Notes: a model not told the origin generated them from the letters alone. A DNA stretch of 64,000 nucleotides from Zhihengliuella salsuginis (GCF_014651715.1 NZ_BMXK01000006.1:175807-239806); one strand, 5' to 3'. Shown: positions 52,765 through 61,140, numbered from the stretch's first letter. Numbers and translations are program-made.

Positions 52765-53778
52765 ATGGCTGTTCGGCTCGCCGACGTAGCGAAGGAGGCC
52801 GGGGTCTCCCAGGCCACCGCCTCGCGCGTCCTCAATGGATCCAAGCGCAAGCCGTCGGAGGAGATCGCCGACCGCGTGCGCTCCGCGGCCGAGCGCCTCG
52901 GCTATTTCCCCAACGCGCAGGCGCAGGCGCTGGCCCGCAGCACCGCGGGCCTGGTCGGGCTGATCGTGCACGACATCGCGGACCCCTACTTCTCGTCGAT
53001 CGCCCGCGGTGTGCAGCACGGGCTCGACGGAACCGGGGTTCAGCTGCTGCTCAGCAGCACGGGCCGCGACCCCGACGTCGAGCTGGGCGCGGTGCGCTCC
53101 TTCCTGTCCCACCGGACCGACGCGATCCTGCTCGCCGGCTCGCGCGGCATGTCCGGTGACGACGAGCTGGCCGCTGCCCTCACGAGGTACCAGGAGAACG
53201 GCGGCAAGGTCGTCATGATCGGGCAGCCGCTCGCGCTCGCCGGCGGAATTCAGCTCGACAACCAGGGGGCGGCGGCCGAACTTGCTCAGGAACTGCTCAA
53301 GCTCGGCCACCGGCGCTTCGCCGTCCTGTCAGGCGACCAGTCGCTCGCGACGGCCCGGGACCGCGTGTCCGGGTTCGTGGAGAAGCTCGAGTCCTCCGGG
53401 ATCGCCCCCGTCGTCGTGCGGGAGGGCGCCTTCACCCGCGACGGCGGCTACCTGGAGATGGCGGACCTGCTCCGGTCGAACGACCTGGACCTCGAGTCCG
53501 GCCAGGTGTGCGTCTTCTGCGCGAACGACGTCATGGCCCTCGGGGCGATGACGGCGATCCGCGAGAGCGGCCTGCGCGTCCCGGAGGATGTCGCCGTCGC
53601 CGGATTCGACGACATCCCCACGCTGGGGGACCTCGTCCCGTCCGTGACCACCGTGCGGCTGCCGCTGGAGGAGATCGGCCGGATGGCGGGGGAGTTCGTC
53701 CTCGCCGACGGCGACGACCAGCGCCGGTTCGTCGTCTCCGGCCATCCGGTGCTGCGCGAGAGCACCAGAAAAGTCTGA
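52765..53778 (+). CDS. LacI-family regulator 1, probable repressor of the RG-I regulon
   Basis: 337 residues: helix-turn-helix VRLADVAKEAGVSQATASRVLNG, hinge helix NAQAQALARS and a periplasmic-binding-like sensor domain (LVGLIVHDIADPYFSSIARG to VAVAGFDDIPTLGDLVPSVTTV). The ATG at 52765 follows GGGAGG; an earlier ATG at 52690 would add 25 non-conserved residues. Adjacent to the operator at 52662 and 43 bp before the operator at 53822, so it is the best candidate for the regulon repressor. Inducer is presumably an RG-I fragment. Confidence 0.87.
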   Translation: MAVRLADVAKEAGVSQATASRVLNGSKRKPSEEIADRVRSAAERLGYFPNAQAQALARSTAGLVGLIVHDIADPYFSSIARGVQHGLDGTGVQLLLSSTGRDPDVELGAVRSFLSHRTDAILLAGSRGMSGDDELAAALTRYQENGGKVVMIGQPLALAGGIQLDNQGAAAELAQELLKLGHRRFAVLSGDQSLATARDRVSGFVEKLESSGIAPVVVREGAFTRDGGYLEMADLLRSNDLDLESGQVCVFCANDVMALGAMTAIRESGLRVPEDVAVAGFDDIPTLGDLVPSVTTVRLPLEEIGRMAGEFVLADGDDQRRFVVSGHPVLRESTRKV

Positions 53779-53786
53779 CGGACCCC

Positions 53787-53816
53787 TTGACGGGTGACCC
53801 AGGTCACTCGTAATCT
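53787..53816 (+). promoter_or_regulatory. Promoter of solute-binding protein 1
   Basis: TTGACG (53787-53792), 18-base spacer, TAATCT (53811-53816). The spacer contains a perfect GTGA-cccagg-TCAC dyad (53794-53807), starting 7 bases after the first base of the -35, the same geometry as for binding protein 2. Confidence 0.65.
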
Positions 53817-53840
53817 AGCTGGGAAATCGCTTTCCCAGCT
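53817..53840. promoter_or_regulatory. LacI-type operator, longest copy, before binding protein 1
   Basis: The core GGAAATCGCTTTCC (53822-53835) is extended to 10-bp perfect arms AGCTGGGAAA/TTTCCCAGCT around TCGC. It begins right after the -10 box, covering the transcription start. Confidence 0.75.
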
Positions 53841-53925
53841 CATTCAAACCTAAAGTGAACGTTCTCGTGAACGTTCATTTCGGAGGTGGGGAGTGTTCGG
53901 ATCCATGCATGGAGGAGGAATCAGG

Positions 53926-55242
53926 GTGGAACAGGTACAGGCAGCACATCCGGGGAAACGACGTGTCTGGCTGGCCCGGGCGGCCGCCGTCGCGGCGATC
54001 TCGGCGCTCGCACTCACGGCTTGCGGCGGCGGGGGAGTAGCATCCGAGGGCGGCGAGGGGGAGACGGTCTCCCTGCGGTTCTCGTGGTGGGGGTCGGACT
54101 CGCGGTCCCAGAACACCATGGCCATCATCGAGAAGTTCGAGGCGGAGAACCCGGACATCGACATTCAGCCCGAGCCCAACAGCTTCAGCGGCTACTGGGA
54201 CAAGCTGGCGACCCAGTCTGCCGCCAGCGATGCCCCGGATGTCATGCAGATGGACCTGTCCTACTTCCGCGAGTACGCGGATCGCGGCGTGCTGCGTGAC
54301 CTGCCGGACGTCGACACGTCCAAGATCAGCGAGGATCTGCTGTCTCAGGGCAGGACCGATGAGGGCCAGTTCGGCATCCCGACCGGCTTCGCCTCGATCG
54401 CGATGATGGCCCACCCGGGTGTCTTCGAGGAGGCCGGCCTGGAACTTCCGGACGACACGACCTGGACGTGGGAGGACTTCGGCGAGATCACCCGGGAGAT
54501 CGGCGAGAAGGTCGAGGGCGGATACGGTTCGACCTCGCCGTTCGAGCCGGTCGGAGGGTTCATGAACTGGCTGCGCCAGCAGGACCAGCACATGACCACG
54601 GAGGAGGGCGAGCTCGGGTTCGACGAGGCCGACCTGCAGGAGTACCTCGAATTCCAGAAGGCCTTCGTGGAGAGCGGGAGCTACCCGGATCCGACGGTGA
54701 TCGAGGAGGATCGGGCTGCGGGCAACGAGCGCTCGCTCCTGGCACAGGGCAAGATGGGCCTCGTCAACGGCTGGAGCAATCTGCTCCCGACCGCCTCCAA
54801 GGCCGCCGGCGTGGACATGGTTCCACTGCGGATGCCGAGCCGTACTGGCAACGTCGAGGACAACGGCTTGTGGCACCGCGTCTCGATGTTCCTCTCCGCC
54901 AGTTCGGAGACCGAGCACCCGGAGGAGGCCCAGCGCTTCATCGACTTCTTCGTCAACTCGGAAGAGGCCGGCATGGAGAACCTGACCGACCGCGGGCTGC
55001 CGGCCAACTCTGACGTTCGCGAGGCCGTCATGGCGACCCTCGAGGGCAACGAGTTGACCGCCGCCGAGTTCTTGAACGACATCGAAGACGAGGTCACTCC
55101 TCCGGAGCCTGTGCCCACCGCCGGTGCTGCCGCATTCGAGGACATCCTCCACCGCTACGAGACCGAGGTCTACATGGACCGCCAGTCCGTGGAGGAAGCC
55201 ACCAGCAACGCATACGCCGAGATGCAGGCGGCCCTCGAGTAG
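53926..55242 (+). CDS. ABC sugar solute-binding lipoprotein 1
   Basis: 438 residues from GTG 53926, which follows GGAGGAGGA; earlier starts at 53893 and 53905 would lengthen the signal peptide needlessly. Lipobox LTAC with Cys33. Family 1 extracellular sugar-binding fold: VSLRFSWWGSDSRSQNTMAIIEKFEAENPDIDIQ, SGYWDKLATQSAASDAPDVMQMD, LPDDTTWTWEDFGEI. It captures oligosaccharides at the membrane surface for the CUT1 permeases. Clearly paralogous to binding proteins 2 and 3 over the full length. Confidence 0.9.
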   Translation: MEQVQAAHPGKRRVWLARAAAVAAISALALTACGGGGVASEGGEGETVSLRFSWWGSDSRSQNTMAIIEKFEAENPDIDIQPEPNSFSGYWDKLATQSAASDAPDVMQMDLSYFREYADRGVLRDLPDVDTSKISEDLLSQGRTDEGQFGIPTGFASIAMMAHPGVFEEAGLELPDDTTWTWEDFGEITREIGEKVEGGYGSTSPFEPVGGFMNWLRQQDQHMTTEEGELGFDEADLQEYLEFQKAFVESGSYPDPTVIEEDRAAGNERSLLAQGKMGLVNGWSNLLPTASKAAGVDMVPLRMPSRTGNVEDNGLWHRVSMFLSASSETEHPEEAQRFIDFFVNSEEAGMENLTDRGLPANSDVREAVMATLEGNELTAAEFLNDIEDEVTPPEPVPTAGAAAFEDILHRYETEVYMDRQSVEEATSNAYAEMQAALE

Positions 55243-55266
55243 AAACCGCCACGGGCACGATCGGAC

Positions 55267-55297
55267 GGGGCGACGCGCCTGCACGGCGCGCCGCCCC
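55267..55297 (+). terminator. Hairpin after binding protein 1
   Basis: A 12-bp stem with one mismatch (55267-55278 with 55286-55297) and 7-base loop, 24 bp after the stop. It probably limits read-through into the DUF2264 gene, so the binding protein would be made in excess. Confidence 0.65.
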
Positions 55298-55354
55298 GCG
55301 CGTTTGCCGCGAACCAGGCGAAACTTGCGACAGAGAACACCGAAGGACACCACG

Positions 55355-57235
55355 ATGCCGCCACTGCAGCTGCCCGAATCCGATGTCGATCTCAGCCCCC
55401 ACACCGGCTACACACGTGCGCACTGGGAGGCTGCGGCCGATGGCCTGCTCCACTCCGCCTGGCGATTCGCCAGCCCCGCCGGCGCGCGCCTGGACTTCCC
55501 GGGGCCGCCCTCGGGCAGCGGCCCCGCATCCGACGGACTCGAGGGGTTCGCCCGCTCGATGTTGATCGCCGCCTTCCGCGTCGCCGGCTCCGGCGGCGAC
55601 GACCCGCACGGCTGGCTGGGCCGCTACGCCCGTGGACTCGCCGCCGGCACGTCGGCCCGCAGCGGCGAACGCTGGCTGCCCATCCGCGACCACGACGACG
55701 GCGGCCAGCCCCTGGTGGAGTCGGCGTCGATCGCCCTCTCGCTCCGGCTGACCCGTCCGTGGCTCTGGGACCGGCTAGAGCCCGGCGTCCAGGACGAAGC
55801 CGCCGACTGGCTGCGCGGCGCCCTGACAGCCGTTCCTGCGCCGAACAACTGGTACCTCTTCCCGGCGATGGTCGCCGGCTTCCTGGAGGCGGTCGGTCGC
55901 GGCGACACGGAGACGGTCCGCGTACGCGAACGAGCCGACCACCTGCTCGACGCCTGGTACCGGGGCGACGGGTGGTATTCCGACGGCGAGGGTCGCGCGT
56001 TCGACCACTACAACGGCTGGGCCCTGCACTTCTACCCGGTCCTCGACGCACACCTCGACGGGCGGCGGACGCACCATGCCGACCGGCTGCGCGAATTCCT
56101 CGGCACCTTCGGATACTGGTTCGGGGCCGACGGGGCACCCCTCTACATGGGGCGTTCGATGACGTACCGGTTCGCGGCGTCCGCCAGCATCGCGCTCGGC
56201 GCCGTCACAGGCGACAGCCCCCTGCCCGGAGGGCAGTCGCGACGGCTGCTGAGCGGTTCCCTGAAGTACTTCCTCGACCGCGGCAGCCTCAACGGGCACG
56301 GCCTGCTCAGCCTGGGCTGGCACGGCGAGCATGCGCCGACCCTGCAGCGGTACTCCGGCCCGGCCTCGCCCCTGTGGGCGGCGAAGGCCTTCGCCTGCCT
56401 GCTGGCTCCGGCCGACGCGCCCCTGTGGACCGAGACCGAGCGCGGGGCGCCGGTCGAGCAGGGAGACAGGGTCCTCGCGTCCGAAGCCCCCGGCTTCCTC
56501 GTCCAGACCACGTCCGGGGACGGGATAGCCCGGCTGCACAACCACGGCAGCGACAAGATCCGGCCGCCGGCCGCGGCCGGCGCCGCCGGGGCCGACCCGC
56601 TCTACAACCGGCTGGGCTACTCCACTGCCTCCGGCCCCACGGACGCGCGCAACGAGGCGGACAACCACGTATCCCTGATCTGGCGCGGCCATCGGTCGGC
56701 CCGCCGGCAGATCGTCCCGATCGGCGCCGCCGCCCACGGCGACTGGGGCTGGGCCGGGTCCTGGCACCAGCCAGTCTTCGACTCCTCCTCGCCCACGGTG
56801 CCGGGGCTGCGGATCGAGAGCTACGTCGTCGTGCACGGAAACGCCGAGGTGCGGATCGACCGGGTCGTGGACGCCCTCTACGAGATGCGCGCCGAGCACA
56901 CCGGCTGGGCCGTGGGCGAGGGCGGGCCGGTCTCCGAGCTCGAACCGCTCGCCGGCTGGGAGGGGGCCGGCCGGGTGATCGCCCCGGCCGGGACCGCGTT
57001 CGCGTCCTTCGCCACGATGCCGCGCCTCGGCGCGCCGGTCGCCGGCACGCGCGTGTTCGTCGCCCTCGCCCGGCTCCGCGGCGCGGACACCCCGCCCGTG
57101 GGCGTCGACGACGTGGAAGTGCACGACGACGTCGTCAGGTTCCGCTTCGATCCCGCCGGCGGCGGGGAGGGCGGCACGGCGCCGGCGATTGCCGTCGACC
57201 TCACGCGCGGCACGGTCGAGGAGGTCCGGGCATGA
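55355..57235 (+). CDS. DUF2264 family protein, probable glycan-active enzyme
   Basis: 626 residues matching DUF2264. The N-terminal 400 residues look like an all-helical (alpha/alpha) barrel with many aromatic residues (NNWYLFPAMVAGFLEAVGRGD, GWYSDGEGRAFDHYNGWALHFYPVLDA); the rest is beta-rich. No signal peptide, so it acts inside the cell. Its place in a pectin locus that lacks GH105 makes it a candidate for trimming imported oligosaccharides, but no catalytic residues can be assigned here. ATG follows GAAGGA; ATGA overlap with the isomerase behind it. Confidence 0.75.
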   Translation: MPPLQLPESDVDLSPHTGYTRAHWEAAADGLLHSAWRFASPAGARLDFPGPPSGSGPASDGLEGFARSMLIAAFRVAGSGGDDPHGWLGRYARGLAAGTSARSGERWLPIRDHDDGGQPLVESASIALSLRLTRPWLWDRLEPGVQDEAADWLRGALTAVPAPNNWYLFPAMVAGFLEAVGRGDTETVRVRERADHLLDAWYRGDGWYSDGEGRAFDHYNGWALHFYPVLDAHLDGRRTHHADRLREFLGTFGYWFGADGAPLYMGRSMTYRFAASASIALGAVTGDSPLPGGQSRRLLSGSLKYFLDRGSLNGHGLLSLGWHGEHAPTLQRYSGPASPLWAAKAFACLLAPADAPLWTETERGAPVEQGDRVLASEAPGFLVQTTSGDGIARLHNHGSDKIRPPAAAGAAGADPLYNRLGYSTASGPTDARNEADNHVSLIWRGHRSARRQIVPIGAAAHGDWGWAGSWHQPVFDSSSPTVPGLRIESYVVVHGNAEVRIDRVVDALYEMRAEHTGWAVGEGGPVSELEPLAGWEGAGRVIAPAGTAFASFATMPRLGAPVAGTRVFVALARLRGADTPPVGVDDVEVHDDVVRFRFDPAGGGEGGTAPAIAVDLTRGTVEEVRA

Positions 57236-58002
57236 GCTGGAAACTGGCCGTCAGCACGCTCGGGATGCCCGGGCGGCCGCTCGCCGAATCGGCGGCGACC
57301 GCCGCGTCCTACGGATGCGCCGGGCTCGAGATCCGCGTCCATCCGGACGAGGAGCTGAACCTGGATTCGCCGGCCCCCGCACGGGACCGGGCACGCGCCA
57401 CGATCGCGGACGCGGGGCTGGAGATCGCGTGCCTCGCGGGCTATTCGCGGCTCTGCGCCCCCGAGCCGGACGCCGTGGTCGTGGACGGGCTCCGCCGCCT
57501 GATCGGACTGGCTGAGGACGTGGGCGCACCGTCGATCCGCGTCTTCCCCGGCGGGACGCGCGCCGACACGGCGCGCGGTCAGCGCCGGATCGCCGCCGTC
57601 GCCGACGACCTCGGCGCCTCAGGGGTCCGGCTGCTCGTCGAGACCCACGATTCGCACCCGCGCGTGGCCGACGCCCTCCGACTCGTCGAACCCGTCGGGG
57701 ACCCCGCGGTCGTCGCGCTGCTCTGGGACGCGGTGCACCCCTGGCTGGGCGGGGAGGCGCCCGGGCGGTCGCGCGAGCTGGCCGGAGACTACCTCGGATA
57801 CTTCCAGGTCAAGGACCTGGCCGTGGGGGCGGAGAAGGTCCCGGTCCCGCCCGGGGCGGGCGACCTCCCCCTCGACGAGCACCGTGAAGTGCTCGCCGGC
57901 TGGTCCGGGTGGGTTTCGCTCGAGTGGGAGCTGGCCTGGTATCCGCAGATCGGGTCGGTCGAGCCCGCGCTCGCCGCTGCCCGGGAATGGGTGGGCCCCT
58001 GA
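57232..58002 (+). CDS. Sugar phosphate isomerase/epimerase 2 (AP-endonuclease 2 fold)
   Basis: 256 residues, TIM barrel starting MSWKLAVSTLGMPGRPLAES. Possible metal ligands are Glu in LLVETHDSH, Asp/His in LLWDAVHPW, and Glu in VSLEWELAW. Shorter than the isomerase at 49256 and only distantly similar. Coupled to the DUF2264 gene by ATGA, implying linked steps on the same substrate. Confidence 0.78.
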   Translation: MSWKLAVSTLGMPGRPLAESAATAASYGCAGLEIRVHPDEELNLDSPAPARDRARATIADAGLEIACLAGYSRLCAPEPDAVVVDGLRRLIGLAEDVGAPSIRVFPGGTRADTARGQRRIAAVADDLGASGVRLLVETHDSHPRVADALRLVEPVGDPAVVALLWDAVHPWLGGEAPGRSRELAGDYLGYFQVKDLAVGAEKVPVPPGAGDLPLDEHREVLAGWSGWVSLEWELAWYPQIGSVEPALAAAREWVGP

Positions 58003-58115
58003 GCGGGTCGCAGCGGCGTCCGAAACATGCCCGCGGATCGATAGCGCGACGTGGATTCATGCCCGGAGGGTATCGACTGATCGCCAATATGAAAGACGGA
58101 ACCGCCCCATATTCC

Positions 58116-58145
58116 TTGACCCGTGATCGTCGTCACACCTAGATT
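58116..58145 (+). promoter_or_regulatory. Promoter of solute-binding protein 2
   Basis: TTGACC (58116-58121), 18-base spacer, TAGATT (58140-58145). The spacer carries a GTGA-tcgtcg-TCAC dyad (58123-58136), at the same distance from the -35 as in the binding protein 1 promoter. Confidence 0.65.
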
Positions 58146-58150
58146 GAACG

Positions 58151-58164
58151 GGAAATCGCTTTCC
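58151..58164. promoter_or_regulatory. LacI-type operator before binding protein 2
   Basis: GGAAATCGCTTTCC, identical to the core before binding protein 1 and placed the same 11 bp after the start of the -10 box. Confidence 0.75.
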
Positions 58165-58286
58165 GGCCCGTGGGAATCTTCCGCGGCTCGCATCCTTGGT
58201 CGTCAGGCCGCGGTTGCGCGAACGGGGAGCGGGAAACTCTCGTGGTCACTCGCCGCGGGGAGAGCCATTCAACGAGGAGGATTACG

Positions 58287-59600
58287 GTGCACAACGTCAA
58301 AGGACAGCGCCGCACGATGGGCCGCCGACTGGCCAAGGCCGCAGCGATCGCGGCTGCGTCGACACTGGCGCTGACCGCCTGCGGCGGCGGGGGAGAAGCC
58401 GATGCCGCCGGCGGCGGCGACGGGCCGGTCGAGCTGCGCTTCAGCTGGTGGGGGTCCGACGCCCGCCACCAGACCACGCTGGAGATCATCGACGCGTTCG
58501 AGGAGGCCCACCCGGACATCGACATCCAGCCCGAGTACGGCGACTGGGGTGGCTACTGGGACAAGCTGGCCACCCAGGTCGCCTCGAGCGACGCCCCCGA
58601 CATCATCCAGATGGACGACAAGTACCTGCGGGAATACGGGGACCGCGGCGCCCTGCTCGACCTCGAGGGGGTCGACGTCTCGCAGTTCGACGAGGGGACC
58701 ATCGAGAACGGCACGACCGAAGACGGGCTGCTGGGCATCACGACCGGCATCAACGCCATGGTCCTGATGGCCAACCCGGACATCTTCGCGGAGGCCGGCG
58801 TCGAGCTCCCGGACGATGAGACGTGGACGTGGGAGGACTACGCGGACATCACCCGGGAGATCACCGAGAACGTCGACGGCAAGTATGGTGCGGCGGGCCC
58901 GAACGAGCCCTCCGGACTGCAGATCTGGGCCCGCCAGGCGGACAAGCACCTCATCAGCCCCGAGGGCGGTCTCGGCGTCGAGGTCTCCGACGTCGAGGAC
59001 TACTTCCAGCACCATCTCGACCTGCTGGAGAACGGCTCCTACCCGGCGGCCTCCATCCTCGCCGAGGACCAGAGCCCGGGACCGGACCAGTCCCTGTCCG
59101 GCAGCGGACTCGCCGCCATGGGCGCCTGGTGGACCAACCAGCTGACCGCGCTCTCCGGTTCGGCGGGTGCGGACCTGGTGCCGCTGCGCATGCCGAGCCA
59201 GACCGGCAGCTCGTCCGACGCGGGCCTCTGGTACAAGTCCTCCATGCTGATGTCCGGCTACTCGCAGACCGATCACCCCGAGGAGGTCAAGACGTTCATC
59301 GACTTCTTCGTGAACTCGCAGGAGGCGGGCGAGCTGAACCTGACCGACCGAGGCCTGCCGTCCAACGCCGACGTCCGCGAGAACGTCGTCGCACAGCTTG
59401 AGGGCCAGGATGCCGTGTCCGCCGAGTTCATCGCGGATATCGAGGACGAGCTGGGGGCCTCCGAGCCGATCCCGGCCATGGGCTTCAGTGAACTGCAGGA
59501 CATCATCTACCGCTTCGAGCTCGAGGTGTTCTTCAAGCGCCTGACCCCGGCCGAGGCCGCTGAGGCGGCGTACGCCGAGATGGAGGGTGCCCTCGGCTAG
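58287..59600 (+). CDS. ABC sugar solute-binding lipoprotein 2
   Basis: 437 residues from GTG 58287 behind GAGGAGGA, mirroring the start of binding protein 1. Lipobox LTAC with Cys32. Conserved blocks VELRFSWWGSDARHQTTLEIIDAFE, YWDKLATQVASSDAPDIIQMDDKYL and LPDDETWTWEDYADI. Full-length paralogue of 1 and 3. The segments around residues 165-300 differ most, the part that usually shapes ligand choice, so the three may bind different RG-I fragments. Confidence 0.9.
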   Translation: MHNVKGQRRTMGRRLAKAAAIAAASTLALTACGGGGEADAAGGGDGPVELRFSWWGSDARHQTTLEIIDAFEEAHPDIDIQPEYGDWGGYWDKLATQVASSDAPDIIQMDDKYLREYGDRGALLDLEGVDVSQFDEGTIENGTTEDGLLGITTGINAMVLMANPDIFAEAGVELPDDETWTWEDYADITREITENVDGKYGAAGPNEPSGLQIWARQADKHLISPEGGLGVEVSDVEDYFQHHLDLLENGSYPAASILAEDQSPGPDQSLSGSGLAAMGAWWTNQLTALSGSAGADLVPLRMPSQTGSSSDAGLWYKSSMLMSGYSQTDHPEEVKTFIDFFVNSQEAGELNLTDRGLPSNADVRENVVAQLEGQDAVSAEFIADIEDELGASEPIPAMGFSELQDIIYRFELEVFFKRLTPAEAAEAAYAEMEGALG

Positions 59601-59619
59601 AATCCGCCTCAGACATCCC

Positions 59620-59670
59620 GTGCGGGGTCGGCGCCCCGGACCCTCGAGGTCCGGAGCTCCGACCCCGCAC
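59620..59670 (+). terminator. Double hairpin after binding protein 2
   Basis: An outer 12-bp stem (59620-59631 with 59659-59670) encloses an inner CCGGACC/GGTCCGG hairpin (59636-59642, 59648-59654). It begins 20 bp after the stop. Confidence 0.7.
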
Positions 59671-59717
59671 GCGTCTGACCCCGGGGCGCCGGGGCGAGGT
59701 CTCGATCCGGTAAAGGT

Positions 59718-59733
59718 GTGTGGCCCATCACAT
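59718..59733. promoter_or_regulatory. CRP/GlxR-like dyad upstream of binding protein 3
   Basis: TGTGT-ggccca-TCACA, one mismatch to consensus. A probable -10, TATGCT, follows at 59744-59749, so here the dyad covers the -35 position and may serve as an activator site, unlike at binding proteins 1 and 2. Confidence 0.45.
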
Positions 59734-59766
59734 CAGATGCGCTATGCTGGCTGTTAAGCGACTCTG

Positions 59767-59780
59767 GAAAGCGCTTTCAC
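59767..59780. promoter_or_regulatory. LacI-type operator before binding protein 3
   Basis: GGAAAGCGCTTTCA, with the symmetric AAAGCGCTTT core; 17 bp after the probable -10 and 83 bp before the start codon. Confidence 0.7.
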
Positions 59781-59862
59781 AGCAAATAAATGAAACGTTC
59801 CAATTCTGATGAGCGCCACGCTGGCGACTCCGGGTGCGGAGCACACTGAGAAGGTGGGGAAC

Positions 59863-61140
59863 ATGAAGTTCAAGCGACTAGCACAGGCGGCCGCGATCAC
59901 GGCGGTCTCGGCCGTAGCGCTCACGGCCTGCGGCGGCGACGGCGGATCCGAGGGCGAGGGCGGCGACGTCAGCCTCCGGTTCACGTGGTGGGGCTCCGAC
60001 GCCCGCGCGCAGATCACCGAGGAGATCATCGCGGAGTTCGAGGCGGAGAACCCGAACATCGACATCCAGCCCGAGTACAGCGACTGGACCGGCTACTGGG
60101 ACAAGCTCGCGACGCAGACCGCGGCCAACGACGCCCCGGACATCATCCAGATGGACGCGCAGTACCTGCGCGAATACGCCGACCGCGGCGCGCTGCTGGA
60201 CCTCTCCGGCGTCGACGTCTCGCAGATCGAGGACCAGGTCGTGGCCAACGGCCGCACCGAGGAGGGGCTGTTCGGCATCACGACGGGCATCAACACCCCG
60301 ATCATTCTCGCCAACCCGGACGTCTTCGCCGAAGCGGGCGTCGAGATGCCCGACGACACGACCTGGACGTGGGACGATTTCTCCTCCATCGCCCAGGAGA
60401 TCAGTGAGAGCGGCGACGGGATCTACGGATCCGGTGCGCCGGCAGAGCCGCTCAACATCCAGGTCTGGCTGCGCCAGCAGGGCACCAACCTGACGACCGA
60501 GGACGGGCAGCTCGGCGTCACCGAGGCCCAGGCGGAGGAGTACCTGCAGCACCTGCTCGACCTCTCGCAGAGCGGTGCCTACCCGCAGGCCTCCGCGATC
60601 GCCGAGGACCAGACGGCCGCCGTCGACCAGTCGCTCGTGGGCACGGGCGCCGCCGCCATGGGAACCTACTGGTCCAACCAGCTCTCCGCCATCGGCGGCG
60701 CGTCGGGCGCCGACGTCGTCCCGCTGCGCTACCCGTCGCAGACGGGCGACTCTGCGGACGCCGGCCTCTGGTACAAGGCCTCGATGATGCTCTCCGCCTC
60801 GGCCGGATCGGATCACCCGGAGGAGGCGCAGCAGTTCATCGACTACTTCGTCAACAACGTCGATGCGGGCCTCATCGGCATGACGGAACGGGGCCTGCCG
60901 GCCAACACCGAGGTGCGGGCCGCCGTCGCCGAGGAACTGGAGGGCACGGACAAGGCCTCCGCAGAGTTCGTCGAAGAGGTCGAGCCCGAGCTCGGCGAGG
61001 CCGAGCCCGTTCCGCCGGTCGGCTTCTCGGAGATGCAGGACATCCTCGGACGCTACGAGCTCGAGGTCTACTTCGAGCGCCAGTCGCCGGCCGATGCGGC
61101 CAAGTCGATGATCGCGGAACTGGAAGCAGTGCTCGGCTGA
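59863..61140 (+). CDS. ABC sugar solute-binding lipoprotein 3
   Basis: 425 residues from ATG 59863 (AAGGTGGGG ahead). Lipobox LTAC with Cys23. Same family 1 blocks: VSLRFTWWGSDARAQITEEIIAEFE, YWDKLATQTAANDAPDIIQMDAQYL, MPDDTTWTWDDFSSI, and the shared C-terminal ending with an E-L-E-A-V-L-G type tail. Third member of the tandem paralogue set; own promoter, operator and terminator, so each can be set separately. Confidence 0.9.
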   Translation: MKFKRLAQAAAITAVSAVALTACGGDGGSEGEGGDVSLRFTWWGSDARAQITEEIIAEFEAENPNIDIQPEYSDWTGYWDKLATQTAANDAPDIIQMDAQYLREYADRGALLDLSGVDVSQIEDQVVANGRTEEGLFGITTGINTPIILANPDVFAEAGVEMPDDTTWTWDDFSSIAQEISESGDGIYGSGAPAEPLNIQVWLRQQGTNLTTEDGQLGVTEAQAEEYLQHLLDLSQSGAYPQASAIAEDQTAAVDQSLVGTGAAAMGTYWSNQLSAIGGASGADVVPLRYPSQTGDSADAGLWYKASMMLSASAGSDHPEEAQQFIDYFVNNVDAGLIGMTERGLPANTEVRAAVAEELEGTDKASAEFVEEVEPELGEAEPVPPVGFSEMQDILGRYELEVYFERQSPADAAKSMIAELEAVLG

